From assembly GCF_019249215.1 (NCBI RefSeq), contig NZ_JAESDI010000010.1, positions 62,001-126,000 on the forward strand: a DNA stretch of 64,000 nt, given 5' to 3'. A program made the position numbers and the translations under genes. The DNA is from Alteromonas lipotrueae (GTDB lineage: Bacteria > Pseudomonadota > Gammaproteobacteria > Enterobacterales > Alteromonadaceae). Below, one piece after another: positions 53,348-60,861 of the stretch. The first letter of the stretch is position 1. Each line of letters starts with the position of its first letter. The notes under the pieces were generated by a model. It searched no databases. It was not told the DNA's origin and saw only the letters and a program-made list of their open reading frames with translations.

Positions 53348-53877
53348 AAAAAATGAGTCTCGTAGTCGTTAGGATCTGATCGCTTAATTTGAAGAAACTG
53401 GACTTTTACCTTAATAAGCTATTGTTATTTTATATAAATGCGGCAATAAATTTACATAATTTGAGTGTATGCTCTATTGATGATTAATTTATTTCATCTA
53501 ATTGAAATTTAAACGTGTATTAGTGAGGCTGTAAGTCTCATAAATAGCGTTTACTTTACTTAGTCTCACTATTTAAGAAAAATCACCCTAAAGACTGTGT
53601 CACATAATTGTTCGGTTTATGTAGAGCTATTGGGGCATAAAATAAACAATATAGGTGAATGCAGAGCGCCCTCCTGTTTAGTATTTTCAAAAGCTGTCTT
53701 GGTTCTCCTCGCGCCCCTCGAACGCTATTCCTTCACCTTTTATTCAACCTCTTTAATGCCACAATTGGTCACTATGTATCGTTAAGTATCAATAATGTCG
53801 GCTGTTTTACTCCCTAATATCGACCTTAATGGAACGTAGGCTAACACTACCAACAATAAAAAATGGAAATGAGGATT
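53348..53877. other. Long AT-rich intergenic region
   Basis: About 530 bp without a convincing gene. A GTG-initiated frame of 62 codons at 53597-53785 has no ribosome-binding site and no recognisable features. I see no strong hairpin or operator. Promoters for the SIMPL and DMT genes are expected here. Confidence 0.55.
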
Positions 53878-54588
53878 ATGAAAATAGGTGCAGCAGTGGT
53901 GGTGGCAATAGGCATGGTGAGTGCGCTTGGCGTATTGGGTCAACAGGTGTCTTCGGCCTTAAACGACATGCAAACCTGGGATAGGATAGTTACCGTTAAA
54001 GGATTATCAGAACGTGAATACGTGGCTGATCGCGTGATTTGGCCTATTCAATTTGTAGATGCAGGCAATGATTTACCCGCCCTCTACAACCACATTGAAA
54101 CTAACAGCATGAAAGTCTCTACCTTCTTACAGAATAACGGTATTGCCAAAGAGGGAATTACCATCGGTAAGCCAGACATTACCGATAAGCTAGCTCAGCA
54201 ATATGGAGGAACAGAAAAGGCGCCATTTCGTTATAGCGCAGTGCAAACCATTACCGTGTTTTCAAACGATGTAGAAAATGTGCGCTTAGTCATGAGCCAG
54301 ATAGGTCGCTTATTAAAGTCTGGTGTGGTGCTAACGAATCAACACTATCAAGCGCAGCCCGACTATGTATTTACGCGTTTAAATGAAGTAAAGCCGGCAA
54401 TGATAGAGGAAGCCACAGTCAACGCCAGAGAGGTTGCTGAGAAATTCGCGCAAGACTCAAACAGTACCTTAGGGAAAATAAAACGGGCTAATCAGGGACG
54501 GTTTTCTATCTCGAGTAGAGACCATCATCACCCACATATCAAGCAGGTGCGGGTAGTTTCGACTATTGACTATACACTGGTAGATTAA
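53878..54588 (+). CDS. SIMPL-domain (DUF541) periplasmic protein
   Basis: A 236-residue protein with an N-terminal hydrophobic anchor or signal (MKIGAAVVVAIGMVSALGVLGQQV) and a SIMPL domain. Typical features are VKGLSEREYVADRVIWPI, SNDVENVRLVMSQIGRLLKSGV, KPAMIEEATVNAREVAEKFAQDSNSTLGKI and VVSTIDYTL. Family members are periplasmic or outer-membrane associated and some are linked to oxidative stress; the biochemical role is unclear. I choose the ATG at 53878 because GAGG lies just before it; an ATG at 53863 would add five residues. Expressed alone. Confidence 0.85.
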   Translation: MKIGAAVVVAIGMVSALGVLGQQVSSALNDMQTWDRIVTVKGLSEREYVADRVIWPIQFVDAGNDLPALYNHIETNSMKVSTFLQNNGIAKEGITIGKPDITDKLAQQYGGTEKAPFRYSAVQTITVFSNDVENVRLVMSQIGRLLKSGVVLTNQHYQAQPDYVFTRLNEVKPAMIEEATVNAREVAEKFAQDSNSTLGKIKRANQGRFSISSRDHHHPHIKQVRVVSTIDYTLVD

Positions 54589-54755
54589 TACTGGTGTATT
54601 ATTACAGAGTTGCTATTTTGGTGAGTTTGCCCAAAATATAGTGGAGTAAAGTAAAAGTCATCTTAGTTTACGTGGCCAGTAATAAGGTGTTAGTGGCATT
54701 AAGAGAATGTTTTTAATTTAACGCAACGCGTTTTAGCAAACGCATACAGGTAAAC

Positions 54756-55058
54756 ATGACAGACCAAACGCCACCAGCACAGCAACTGGAGTTCTTTGAA
54801 ATTCCAAGTCCCTGTATTGGTGTTTGTGAGTCTGGACCGCGAGGGTATTGCAAAGGATGTTACCGCAGCCGAGAAGAGCGATTGTATTGGCTCAAGATTG
54901 ATGATGGAACTCGCCGAAAAGTCATAGTGGCATGTCAGCGCCGTAAAAAAGCGGCGTTAAGCAGAGCCCGCCGTCAAAACGAAGCAATAAAAGAAGTCCG
55001 AGAGCCTAGTCAAATTTCTATGTTTGATACGCCTCCCGAGAAAATTGATAAAGCATAA
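54756..55058 (+). CDS. DUF1289 family cysteine-motif protein
   Basis: A 100-residue protein with the DUF1289 signature PCIGVCESGPRGYCKGCYRSREERLYW at about residues 19-45. The four Cys suggest a metal or Fe-S site. The rest is basic and hydrophilic. Function is unknown in general; several members are encoded near redox or metabolic genes. Here the neighbours are an unrelated SIMPL gene and an HDOD gene, so context adds little. Confidence 0.82.
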   Translation: MTDQTPPAQQLEFFEIPSPCIGVCESGPRGYCKGCYRSREERLYWLKIDDGTRRKVIVACQRRKKAALSRARRQNEAIKEVREPSQISMFDTPPEKIDKA

Positions 55059-55115
55059 GTGGTGTAGTTTTTCTTTTATACACCGCTATGTAATAGTTAA
55101 AAGTGGAACCTTTGC

Positions 55116-55940
55116 ATGTCCTTAGATAAATATGTGTCGTTTGCTACAAAGTCGTTTACCTTGCCAGATATATGTATACGTATCCGCTCGGTATTAGATA
55201 ACCCCCGTTCAAGTGCAAGCGATCTTGGCGATTTGATCAGTTTAGATTCGTCATTAACAGCCAAGGTGTTGCGATTGGCAAACAGCTCACTGTTCCGGTT
55301 TCCATCTCAAGTAGAATCTGTTTCGAAAGCCATCAACATTATTGGTGGTGAAGCTTTGTATAATTTGGTAGTGGCAGAAACCGCTAACACTGCGTTTAAA
55401 TATTTTGATACCCAGCTTATTAACCTTGATAAACATTGGTTCGACTCGGTTTATTGTGGAATGGTGGCGAAGCATCTGGCTAAGGCTAGCAATAAAAGAG
55501 GTAGTGAGCGCTTCTTCGTAATGGGCATTTTGCAAAACCTCAGTGAGTTGGTCATCGCTAAACGCTCGCCAGAGCTTTACAAAGGCTACATTGAGCAAGA
55601 AAGCGACATGCTGCTAGGGGCAAGACAAATTCAACATTTTGGTTTTACCTTTTCAAACTGTAGCGGTACCATATTAGAAAACTGGAAGCTTCCTCTTGTG
55701 CTTTATTATCCTGTTATGCATGCGAATGATATGTCTAGACAGGCTGCAGATAGCGATATTGCGCTACTGGCATTAGCATCAAAAGTCACTATTATGCAGC
55801 AAAATAAAAAAACTAACGGTGACGTTGAACTTTTTGCAGAAGACATAGCCAATAATATTGGCGTTAACCTAGATGATGTGGCAAATGCCATAGAGTTCGC
55901 CGATAGAGAAACAGCAAAAATTTCCATGCTTATACATTGA
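55116..55940 (+). CDS. HDOD-domain signalling protein
   Basis: A 274-residue protein made of one HDOD domain, about residues 12-210: LPDICIRIRSVLDNPRSSASDLGDLISLDSSLTAKVLRLANSSLFRFPSQVESVSKAINIIGGEALYNLVVAET. HDOD domains are HD-like but lack the full metal-binding set and act in regulation, for example of motility or type IV pili. Partner unknown. It lies 57 bp after the DUF1289 gene in the same orientation, so co-transcription is possible. Confidence 0.88.
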   Translation: MSLDKYVSFATKSFTLPDICIRIRSVLDNPRSSASDLGDLISLDSSLTAKVLRLANSSLFRFPSQVESVSKAINIIGGEALYNLVVAETANTAFKYFDTQLINLDKHWFDSVYCGMVAKHLAKASNKRGSERFFVMGILQNLSELVIAKRSPELYKGYIEQESDMLLGARQIQHFGFTFSNCSGTILENWKLPLVLYYPVMHANDMSRQAADSDIALLALASKVTIMQQNKKTNGDVELFAEDIANNIGVNLDDVANAIEFADRETAKISMLIH

Positions 55941-55963
55941 TTTACTGGCAGTGAGGTAAAACA

Positions 55964-56056
55964 ATGCTAGGCAGTTTTAAGCTTCATGTGGCGCAACGCA
56001 GCTTGATGGTTGTTGAATATGAATTCAGAGACCGTTCTACAAGCGCTCGATTGTAA
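55964..56056 (+). CDS. Possible 30-residue small protein
   Basis: A short frame begins at an ATG with GTGAGG eight bases before it, 23 bp after the HDOD stop. The product has a basic, mildly amphipathic composition (starting MLGSFKLHVAQRS) with no membrane segment. The good ribosome-binding site and tight spacing are the only support; no family is recognised. Confidence 0.22.
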   Translation: MLGSFKLHVAQRSLMVVEYEFRDRSTSARL

Positions 56057-56168
56057 AACTAAGCGGTAAAAAGACACATAGCTTACGTAATACCCACGGA
56101 AGGGCATAATAGGGTGTTAAATGGCTATGCCATAACAACACCGAACCTATAAAAATTTATTAAAAATT

Positions 56169-56972
56169 ATGCTTAATCTAACAAAATTATTTTGTGCAGT
56201 ATGCTGTCTACTCGGTATAAGTACTGCCGTCTTCGCAGCAGAACGTGATCTAATTCAAACGCTTTATCACGCCGATTTTACGCCAGACACCGACGACGAA
56301 GTACCTAGGTTTTCGCTGAACGGTGAGTTAGGTATTCTGTCAAATACTGGAAATACATCTGCAGCGAGTATTAAAGCGGGTATTAACGCCGATCATGAAA
56401 CTGAAAGTTGGAGCAGTCTGTACTTTGCAGAAATGCTTTATCAAGAAAGTAACGCCGATGGCACTGGTCGCGAGGTATCGGCCAAACGCTTCTATGGCAG
56501 CGCTCAGTTCGATTATAAATTAAACCAGCCTGGTAGACGTTTATTCATGTACGGCGATTATGAAGATGACTCCTTTAGCGGGTATGACCATCGTGCTTCA
56601 CTTGCAGCCGGTTGGTCACAGCGGGTGTGGCGAGACGAAGTCAGTGAGTTTCGTTACAGTGTTGGGCCGGGTTATGCCTTTGTCGAGCTTGAAGAGCCGT
56701 TAGATGAAGATATCAATGACGGTGTAATTGTAAGGGCATCTGCTGAATACAAATACCATTGGGCATCAGGTGCTAACCTTCGACAATTTGTTAGTACTGA
56801 AGCGGGTGATGAAAATACTAAATCTCGTTCTGAGACGTCTTTATCGGCCAATGTTTTCGGCTCTTTAGCCATGAAGCTGTCTTTTATTTTGAATCATGAA
56901 ACCGACACTACCGAAGATGTAGATGGGTTAAGTACCGAGACGTCAGTTGCTTTGGTTTATCAATTCTTCTAA
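56169..56972 (+). CDS. DUF481 (YdiY-like) outer-membrane protein, copy 1
   Basis: A 267-residue exported protein. Signal peptide to about residue 24 (ending AVFAAE), then a DUF481 beta-barrel-like body: FSLNGELGILSNTGNTSAASIKAGINADHETESWSSLYFAEMLYQES, AKRFYGSAQFDYKLN, STEAGDENTKSRSETSLSANV and the aromatic end LVYQFF. DUF481 proteins are salt-induced outer-membrane proteins of unclear role. A paralogue follows 185 bp later. Confidence 0.87.
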   Translation: MLNLTKLFCAVCCLLGISTAVFAAERDLIQTLYHADFTPDTDDEVPRFSLNGELGILSNTGNTSAASIKAGINADHETESWSSLYFAEMLYQESNADGTGREVSAKRFYGSAQFDYKLNQPGRRLFMYGDYEDDSFSGYDHRASLAAGWSQRVWRDEVSEFRYSVGPGYAFVELEEPLDEDINDGVIVRASAEYKYHWASGANLRQFVSTEAGDENTKSRSETSLSANVFGSLAMKLSFILNHETDTTEDVDGLSTETSVALVYQFF

Positions 56973-57157
56973 TAAGTTCGCTTAAAGCTTATCAATAAGT
57001 GTAAATTTTACGTCTTATAGTCTAATTTCTATTCGACCCTCATTGACTCGCACTATTAGGTAGGTACTATTGGCGCAGATTTTTCAGGCTATGCTGGCTA
57101 GTGCTTACGCTAGGTATTCACAGCATGGCAAAGGATAAAACACTACTAGGATTGCTA

Positions 57158-57901
57158 ATGAAAAAACAGCTTCTCGCTTCACTTTTGGCCTTGTCTTTCT
57201 CTTCTGTTACTTTTGCTCAAGACGACGTTAAACCTTTCACGATGGAAGGTGAACTCGGTATTATCGCAACAACAGGTAACACTGAAACGTCATCAATCAG
57301 TGCCGGTATTACTGCTCACCAAGAATTGCAGCAGTGGAGCAACGACTACATTCTTGAAGGTCTTTACAAGAAAGAAACGGTAGATAACGACGACGGTACC
57401 GAAGAAGAGTACACATCGGCACAAAAATTTTACGGTTCTGCGCAGGGTAACTACAAGTTAGAAAACCCGGATTACCGTTTGTTTGGTTTCGCATCATATG
57501 AAGATGACCGTTTAAGTAACTTCGACTATCAATCAACAGTTGCTGTAGGTTGGAACCAAAAAGTGCTGGAAAATAAACGTCACACTTTAGAGTACTCAAT
57601 CGGTCCTGGTTACTCGTTTGCTGAAACGCAAGAAGGCGAAGAGCAGAACAGCATGATTGTTCGTGCTTCAAGTGCTTACTCTTGGAGAATTTCTGACACA
57701 GCTAAATTTACTCAAACAGTAAGTACGGAAGTGGGGTCTGACAACACAAAATCTCGTGCTGAGTCGGCGCTTACGGCTACCATTAGCGGTAACCTTTCTA
57801 TGAAGGTGTCGTTCAAGTTAGACCATAACTCAAACGTATCTGACGACGTTGAAAAGCTTGATACTGAAACGGCAGTAACGCTAGTTTACAACTTCTTCTA
57901 A
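57158..57901 (+). CDS. DUF481 (YdiY-like) outer-membrane protein, copy 2
   Basis: A 247-residue paralogue of the preceding gene. Signal MKKQLLASLLALSFSSVTFAQ, then MEGELGIIATTGNTETSSISAGITAHQELQQWS, SAQKFYGSAQGNYKLENPDYRLFGFASYEDDRLSNFDYQ, STEVGSDNTKSRAESALTA and the terminal LVYNFF. I choose the ATG at 57158 with AGGA upstream; an upstream start at 57101 would bury the signal peptide. Shared motifs in the same order show tandem duplication. A strong terminator follows. Confidence 0.88.
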   Translation: MKKQLLASLLALSFSSVTFAQDDVKPFTMEGELGIIATTGNTETSSISAGITAHQELQQWSNDYILEGLYKKETVDNDDGTEEEYTSAQKFYGSAQGNYKLENPDYRLFGFASYEDDRLSNFDYQSTVAVGWNQKVLENKRHTLEYSIGPGYSFAETQEGEEQNSMIVRASSAYSWRISDTAKFTQTVSTEVGSDNTKSRAESALTATISGNLSMKVSFKLDHNSNVSDDVEKLDTETAVTLVYNFF

Positions 57902-57924
57902 AATCGTATTAACGATTGTAGAAA

Positions 57925-57956
57925 CAAAAAACGCTGCCATTGGCAGCGTTTTTTTA
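57925..57956. terminator. Bidirectional terminator between DUF481 and serA
   Basis: AAAAAACGCTGCC-ATT-GGCAGCGTTTTTTT is a perfect stem flanked by A and T runs, so it can stop transcription from both the plus-strand DUF481 gene and the minus-strand serA. Confidence 0.92.
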
Positions 57957-58010
57957 TGTCTTCAACATTGATTAACGAATGACGGTAGCTCACTGCCGCC
58001 ATTCATAGCA

Positions 58011-59240
58011 TTAGTGAAGAATACGGGTCTTAATCGTACCGTCAATCTGCTGTAGCTGTGCAAGCGCGTCATAAGCTCTGTCTTGCTGAACATCTACCAC
58101 TACATAACCAATTTCTGCGTTAGTTTGAAGGTACTGGGCTTCAATGTTGATGCCTTTCTCTGCAAACGCTTGGTTAATTTGAGTAAGAATACCCGGCTGG
58201 TTTTTGTGCACGTGAAGTAAACGAGAGCGGCTAATGTGCTCTGGCAATGATACTTCGGGGAAGTTAACTGCTGATAAGGTAGAACCATTATCACTGTACT
58301 TCGCCAATTTACCCGCCACTTCTATACCAATGTTTTCTTGCGCTTCTTGAGTGCTACCACCTACATGCGGCGTAAGAATAACGTTATCGAATTTACGTAG
58401 AGGCGATTGGAATTCTTCGTTATTCGATTTAGGCTCAACAGGGAATACATCAATAGCTGCGCCATTTAGCTGGCCGCTTTCAAGCGCATCGGCTAGAGCG
58501 TCAATATCTACAACCGTACCGCGAGAAGCATTAATAAAAATGCTGCCTTTCTTCATTTGCGCAAATTGCTCAGCTGCAAACATGTTTTGCGTTTGCTGAG
58601 TTTCAGGCACGTGAAGCGATACCACATCAGAGGTGTTTAATAGTTTCTCTAACGACTTAACTTGGGTTGAGTTACCTAATACCAACTTATCTTCAATATC
58701 GAAAAACTGCACGCGCATACCAAGGTGTTCAGCAAGAATGCTTAGTTGGGTACCTATATGCCCGTAACCAATAATACCCAGTGTTTTTCCACGGGCTTCA
58801 TATGAACCATTTGCTGTTTTTTCCCACTCACCACGGTGCGCTTTAGCACTTTTGCTAGGCACTTGGCGAAGCAAAAGAATAAGCTGACCAAGCACAAGCT
58901 CTGCTACTGAACGAGTATTAGAAAATGGGGCATTAAATACCGGAATACCACGGCGCTGTGTTGCTTCTAAATTAACTTGGTTAGTACCAATACAGAAACA
59001 ACCAATAGCCACCAATTTCTGAGCGGCGTCTACCACCTTCTCAGTAATTTGAGTGCGCGAACGAAGGCCAATAAAATGTGCATCTTTCACTTTCTCAACA
59101 AGCTCTTCTTCAGGAAGGGACGTTTTGAGATACTCAATATTGGTGTATCCATTATTCTTAAAGGTTTCTAGTGCACTTTGATGCACACCCTCTAACAACA
59201 ATATCCGGATCTTATCCTTCTCTAGTGAAACTTTGCTCAT
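58011..59240 (-). CDS. serA: D-3-phosphoglycerate dehydrogenase
   Basis: First committed enzyme of serine synthesis, oxidising 3-phosphoglycerate with NAD. The 409 residues have the NAD motif LGIIGYGHIGTQLSILAEHLGM near 151-172, the catalytic-loop motif SIFINASRGTVVDIDALADAL, the catalytic His in ILTPHVGGSTQEAQENIG, and a C-terminal ACT domain (about 335-409, RLLHVHKNQPGILTQINQAF) for feedback by serine. Gene order serA-rpiA near the formyl-THF cyclo-ligase gene matches E. coli. A hairpin element lies between serA and rpiA. Confidence 0.96.
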   Translation of the reverse strand: MSKVSLEKDKIRILLLEGVHQSALETFKNNGYTNIEYLKTSLPEEELVEKVKDAHFIGLRSRTQITEKVVDAAQKLVAIGCFCIGTNQVNLEATQRRGIPVFNAPFSNTRSVAELVLGQLILLLRQVPSKSAKAHRGEWEKTANGSYEARGKTLGIIGYGHIGTQLSILAEHLGMRVQFFDIEDKLVLGNSTQVKSLEKLLNTSDVVSLHVPETQQTQNMFAAEQFAQMKKGSIFINASRGTVVDIDALADALESGQLNGAAIDVFPVEPKSNNEEFQSPLRKFDNVILTPHVGGSTQEAQENIGIEVAGKLAKYSDNGSTLSAVNFPEVSLPEHISRSRLLHVHKNQPGILTQINQAFAEKGINIEAQYLQTNAEIGYVVVDVQQDRAYDALAQLQQIDGTIKTRILH

Positions 59241-59278
59241 GGATTTGCTATCTCTTAAAAAGTATTAGTATTTACAGA

Positions 59279-59404
59279 GCTCGAGGCTGGTGCAGGCGGG
59301 GTAGGTAAGACTGGAGCAAACCCTCCGCCGCATGGATGCGGCGGCGGAGCTCCCATGGATGGGTTCACAGCGTGTTTGCGGAAGTCTTACCTACCCCGAC
59401 TAGT
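59279..59404. repeat. Dispersed hairpin element with ATGGATG loops, copy 2
   Basis: Outer arms at 59297-59312 and 59383-59398 are perfectly complementary over 16 bp, with weaker pairing extending outward. Inside are a 7-bp GC hairpin (CCGCCGC-ATGGAT-GCGGCGG, 59325-59344) and the 31-bp core at 59347-59377 shared with 1972-2002. It fills most of the gap between serA and the 3' end of rpiA. As a minus-strand structure it could act as a terminator for rpiA, but there is no T-run. Confidence 0.8.
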
Positions 59405-59481
59405 ACTAGCCTCAAACTCTCGAAAGGCCATCTAGACGTCTAAACGGAAATCTAACAGAAATCAGTTTAACTTGAAAGCTA

Positions 59482-60138
59482 TTATTTAAAGGTATCAACA
59501 CCGGTTTCGGTGGCCGATAGTACGATGTCTGCGCCACGTAGGGCGAATATGCCGTTGGTGACCACACCAGGAATATTATTAATCGACTGTTCAAGCTCTC
59601 TTGGGTTTAAGATTTCAAGGTTATGTACGTCTAAAATAACGTTACCGTTATCGGTTACCACGCCTTGACGGTATTCAGGATCGCCGCCTAGTTTTACCAA
59701 CTCGCGAGCCACAAACGATCGCGCCATTGGAATAACTTCAACAGGAAGAGGGAATTTGCCAAGCACGGGAACGCGCTTGCTATCGTCTACAATACACACG
59801 AATGTAGTTGATGCACCCGCCACAATTTTTTCCCGGGTAAGGGCTGCACCGCCGCCTTTAATCATGTGTTTGTGTTCGGTAACTTCATCAGCACCGTCGA
59901 TATACACTGAAATATTGCTAACATCGTTTAGTGCGAATACTTCAATGCCTAGGGCTTCTAGCAACTTGGTAGAGGCATCAGAGCTTGATACTGCTCCTTC
60001 GATGTTGTTTTTAATTTTGCCGAGTTCTTCAATGAAAAAATTAACTGTGGAGCCAGTACCTACGCCAACAATACTGCCGTTTTCAACATATTCGATGGCT
60101 GCTTTAGCTACTGCTTGCTTCTTTGCATTCTGATCCAT
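59482..60138 (-). CDS. rpiA: Ribose-5-phosphate isomerase A
   Basis: Interconverts ribose-5-phosphate and ribulose-5-phosphate in the pentose phosphate pathway. The 218 residues show the substrate loop [15 protein letters not shown] at about 25-39, the catalytic DGADEV near 81-86, and [12 protein letters not shown] near 94-105. Length equals the E. coli protein. It sits between serA and the cyclo-ligase gene, a conserved neighbourhood, and also near the nucleoside hydrolase and ribokinase genes that feed ribose into the same pathway. Confidence 0.96.
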   Translation of the reverse strand: MDQNAKKQAVAKAAIEYVENGSIVGVGTGSTVNFFIEELGKIKNNIEGAVSSSDASTKLLEALGIEVFALNDVSNISVYIDGADEVTEHKHMIKGGGAALTREKIVAGASTTFVCIVDDSKRVPVLGKFPLPVEVIPMARSFVARELVKLGGDPEYRQGVVTDNGNVILDVHNLEILNPRELEQSINNIPGVVTNGIFALRGADIVLSATETGVDTFK

Positions 60139-60219
60139 AGTGACTCTCCTAACTAAATTTTCATCAGTTTACCGGAAAACCGCTAGCTAACCCACCGTGA
60201 TAGGGGAATTTACGGTGCG

Positions 60220-60831
60220 TTATGTACGATTAAAGCTCAATTGCTGTGTGGGGGTGACAATTGCGTTTACAGGAATATCCCAAGACTGAACCGGAAGTTT
60301 GTCTACTTGTTGGCAATCGTGGGCAATACCAATAAGTTTTGGCTCTATAGTTCGAGTTTGAATGCTGGCTAGCGTGCGGTCATAATAGCCTCCGCCCATG
60401 CCTAAGCGATTTCCATTGGCATCGAATCCCACCAACGGCATAAGTATTACCTGGTGCTGAAAGGTAGGGATAACATCAGGGCAGGCTAGTATTGGCTCTT
60501 CAATGTTGTATTTATTCACACGCATTGGCGTTTTATCTGTGTAACGAAGAAACAGCAGATGGCCCTTACAAACTGGATGCAATACGGGCAAAGAAGTATG
60601 ACGTTCAGATGCTTGATTTAAGCCCCAGCATGCGTGCATAAAGGGGCGTAAGTCTACTTCTCCGTCGTTAGGCAGGTAACAGGCAACCGATGATGCATAG
60701 GTAATTTCGGGCAATGTTAAAAGGCTATCGCGTACTGCAAACGAGGCGTGCTGCTGCTGTGAATCAGATAATCCGTTGCGTAATGCTCTTAATGTCTTTC
60801 GTAGTGTCTTTCGAGATGTACTTTTTACCAT
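60220..60831 (-). CDS. fau: 5-formyltetrahydrofolate cyclo-ligase
   Basis: ATP-dependent enzyme that returns 5-formyl-THF to 5,10-methenyl-THF. From the ATG at 60831 the protein has 203 residues. N-terminal SRKTLRKTLRALRNGLS holds the basic ATP-binding residues; PNDGEVDLRP is mid-protein, and the C-terminal MPLVGFDANGNRLGMGGGYYDRTL is the family signature. A GTG at 60855 is an alternative start, but GGAAG before 60831 is well placed. In enterobacteria the 6S RNA and zapA lie upstream; here a hybrid kinase gene ends 30 bp upstream, leaving no room for 6S RNA. Confidence 0.93.
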   Translation of the reverse strand: MVKSTSRKTLRKTLRALRNGLSDSQQQHASFAVRDSLLTLPEITYASSVACYLPNDGEVDLRPFMHACWGLNQASERHTSLPVLHPVCKGHLLFLRYTDKTPMRVNKYNIEEPILACPDVIPTFQHQVILMPLVGFDANGNRLGMGGGYYDRTLASIQTRTIEPKLIGIAHDCQQVDKLPVQSWDIPVNAIVTPTQQLSFNRT

Positions 60832-60861
60832 ACAGCGGGCTTCCAGTGGCTCCACGTTGTC

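Noticed and set aside
53597..53785. 62-codon GTG-initiated frame in the intergenic region
   Set aside because: No ribosome-binding site, unusual composition and no family resemblance; probably chance.
59490..59515. CAACACCGGTTTCGG in rpiA as a LacI-type operator
   Set aside because: Only one half of the palindrome is present and it lies inside the rpiA coding sequence near its end.
60832..60861. 6S RNA gene upstream of the cyclo-ligase gene
   Set aside because: Expected from enterobacterial gene order, but only 30 bp separate fau from the hybrid kinase gene.
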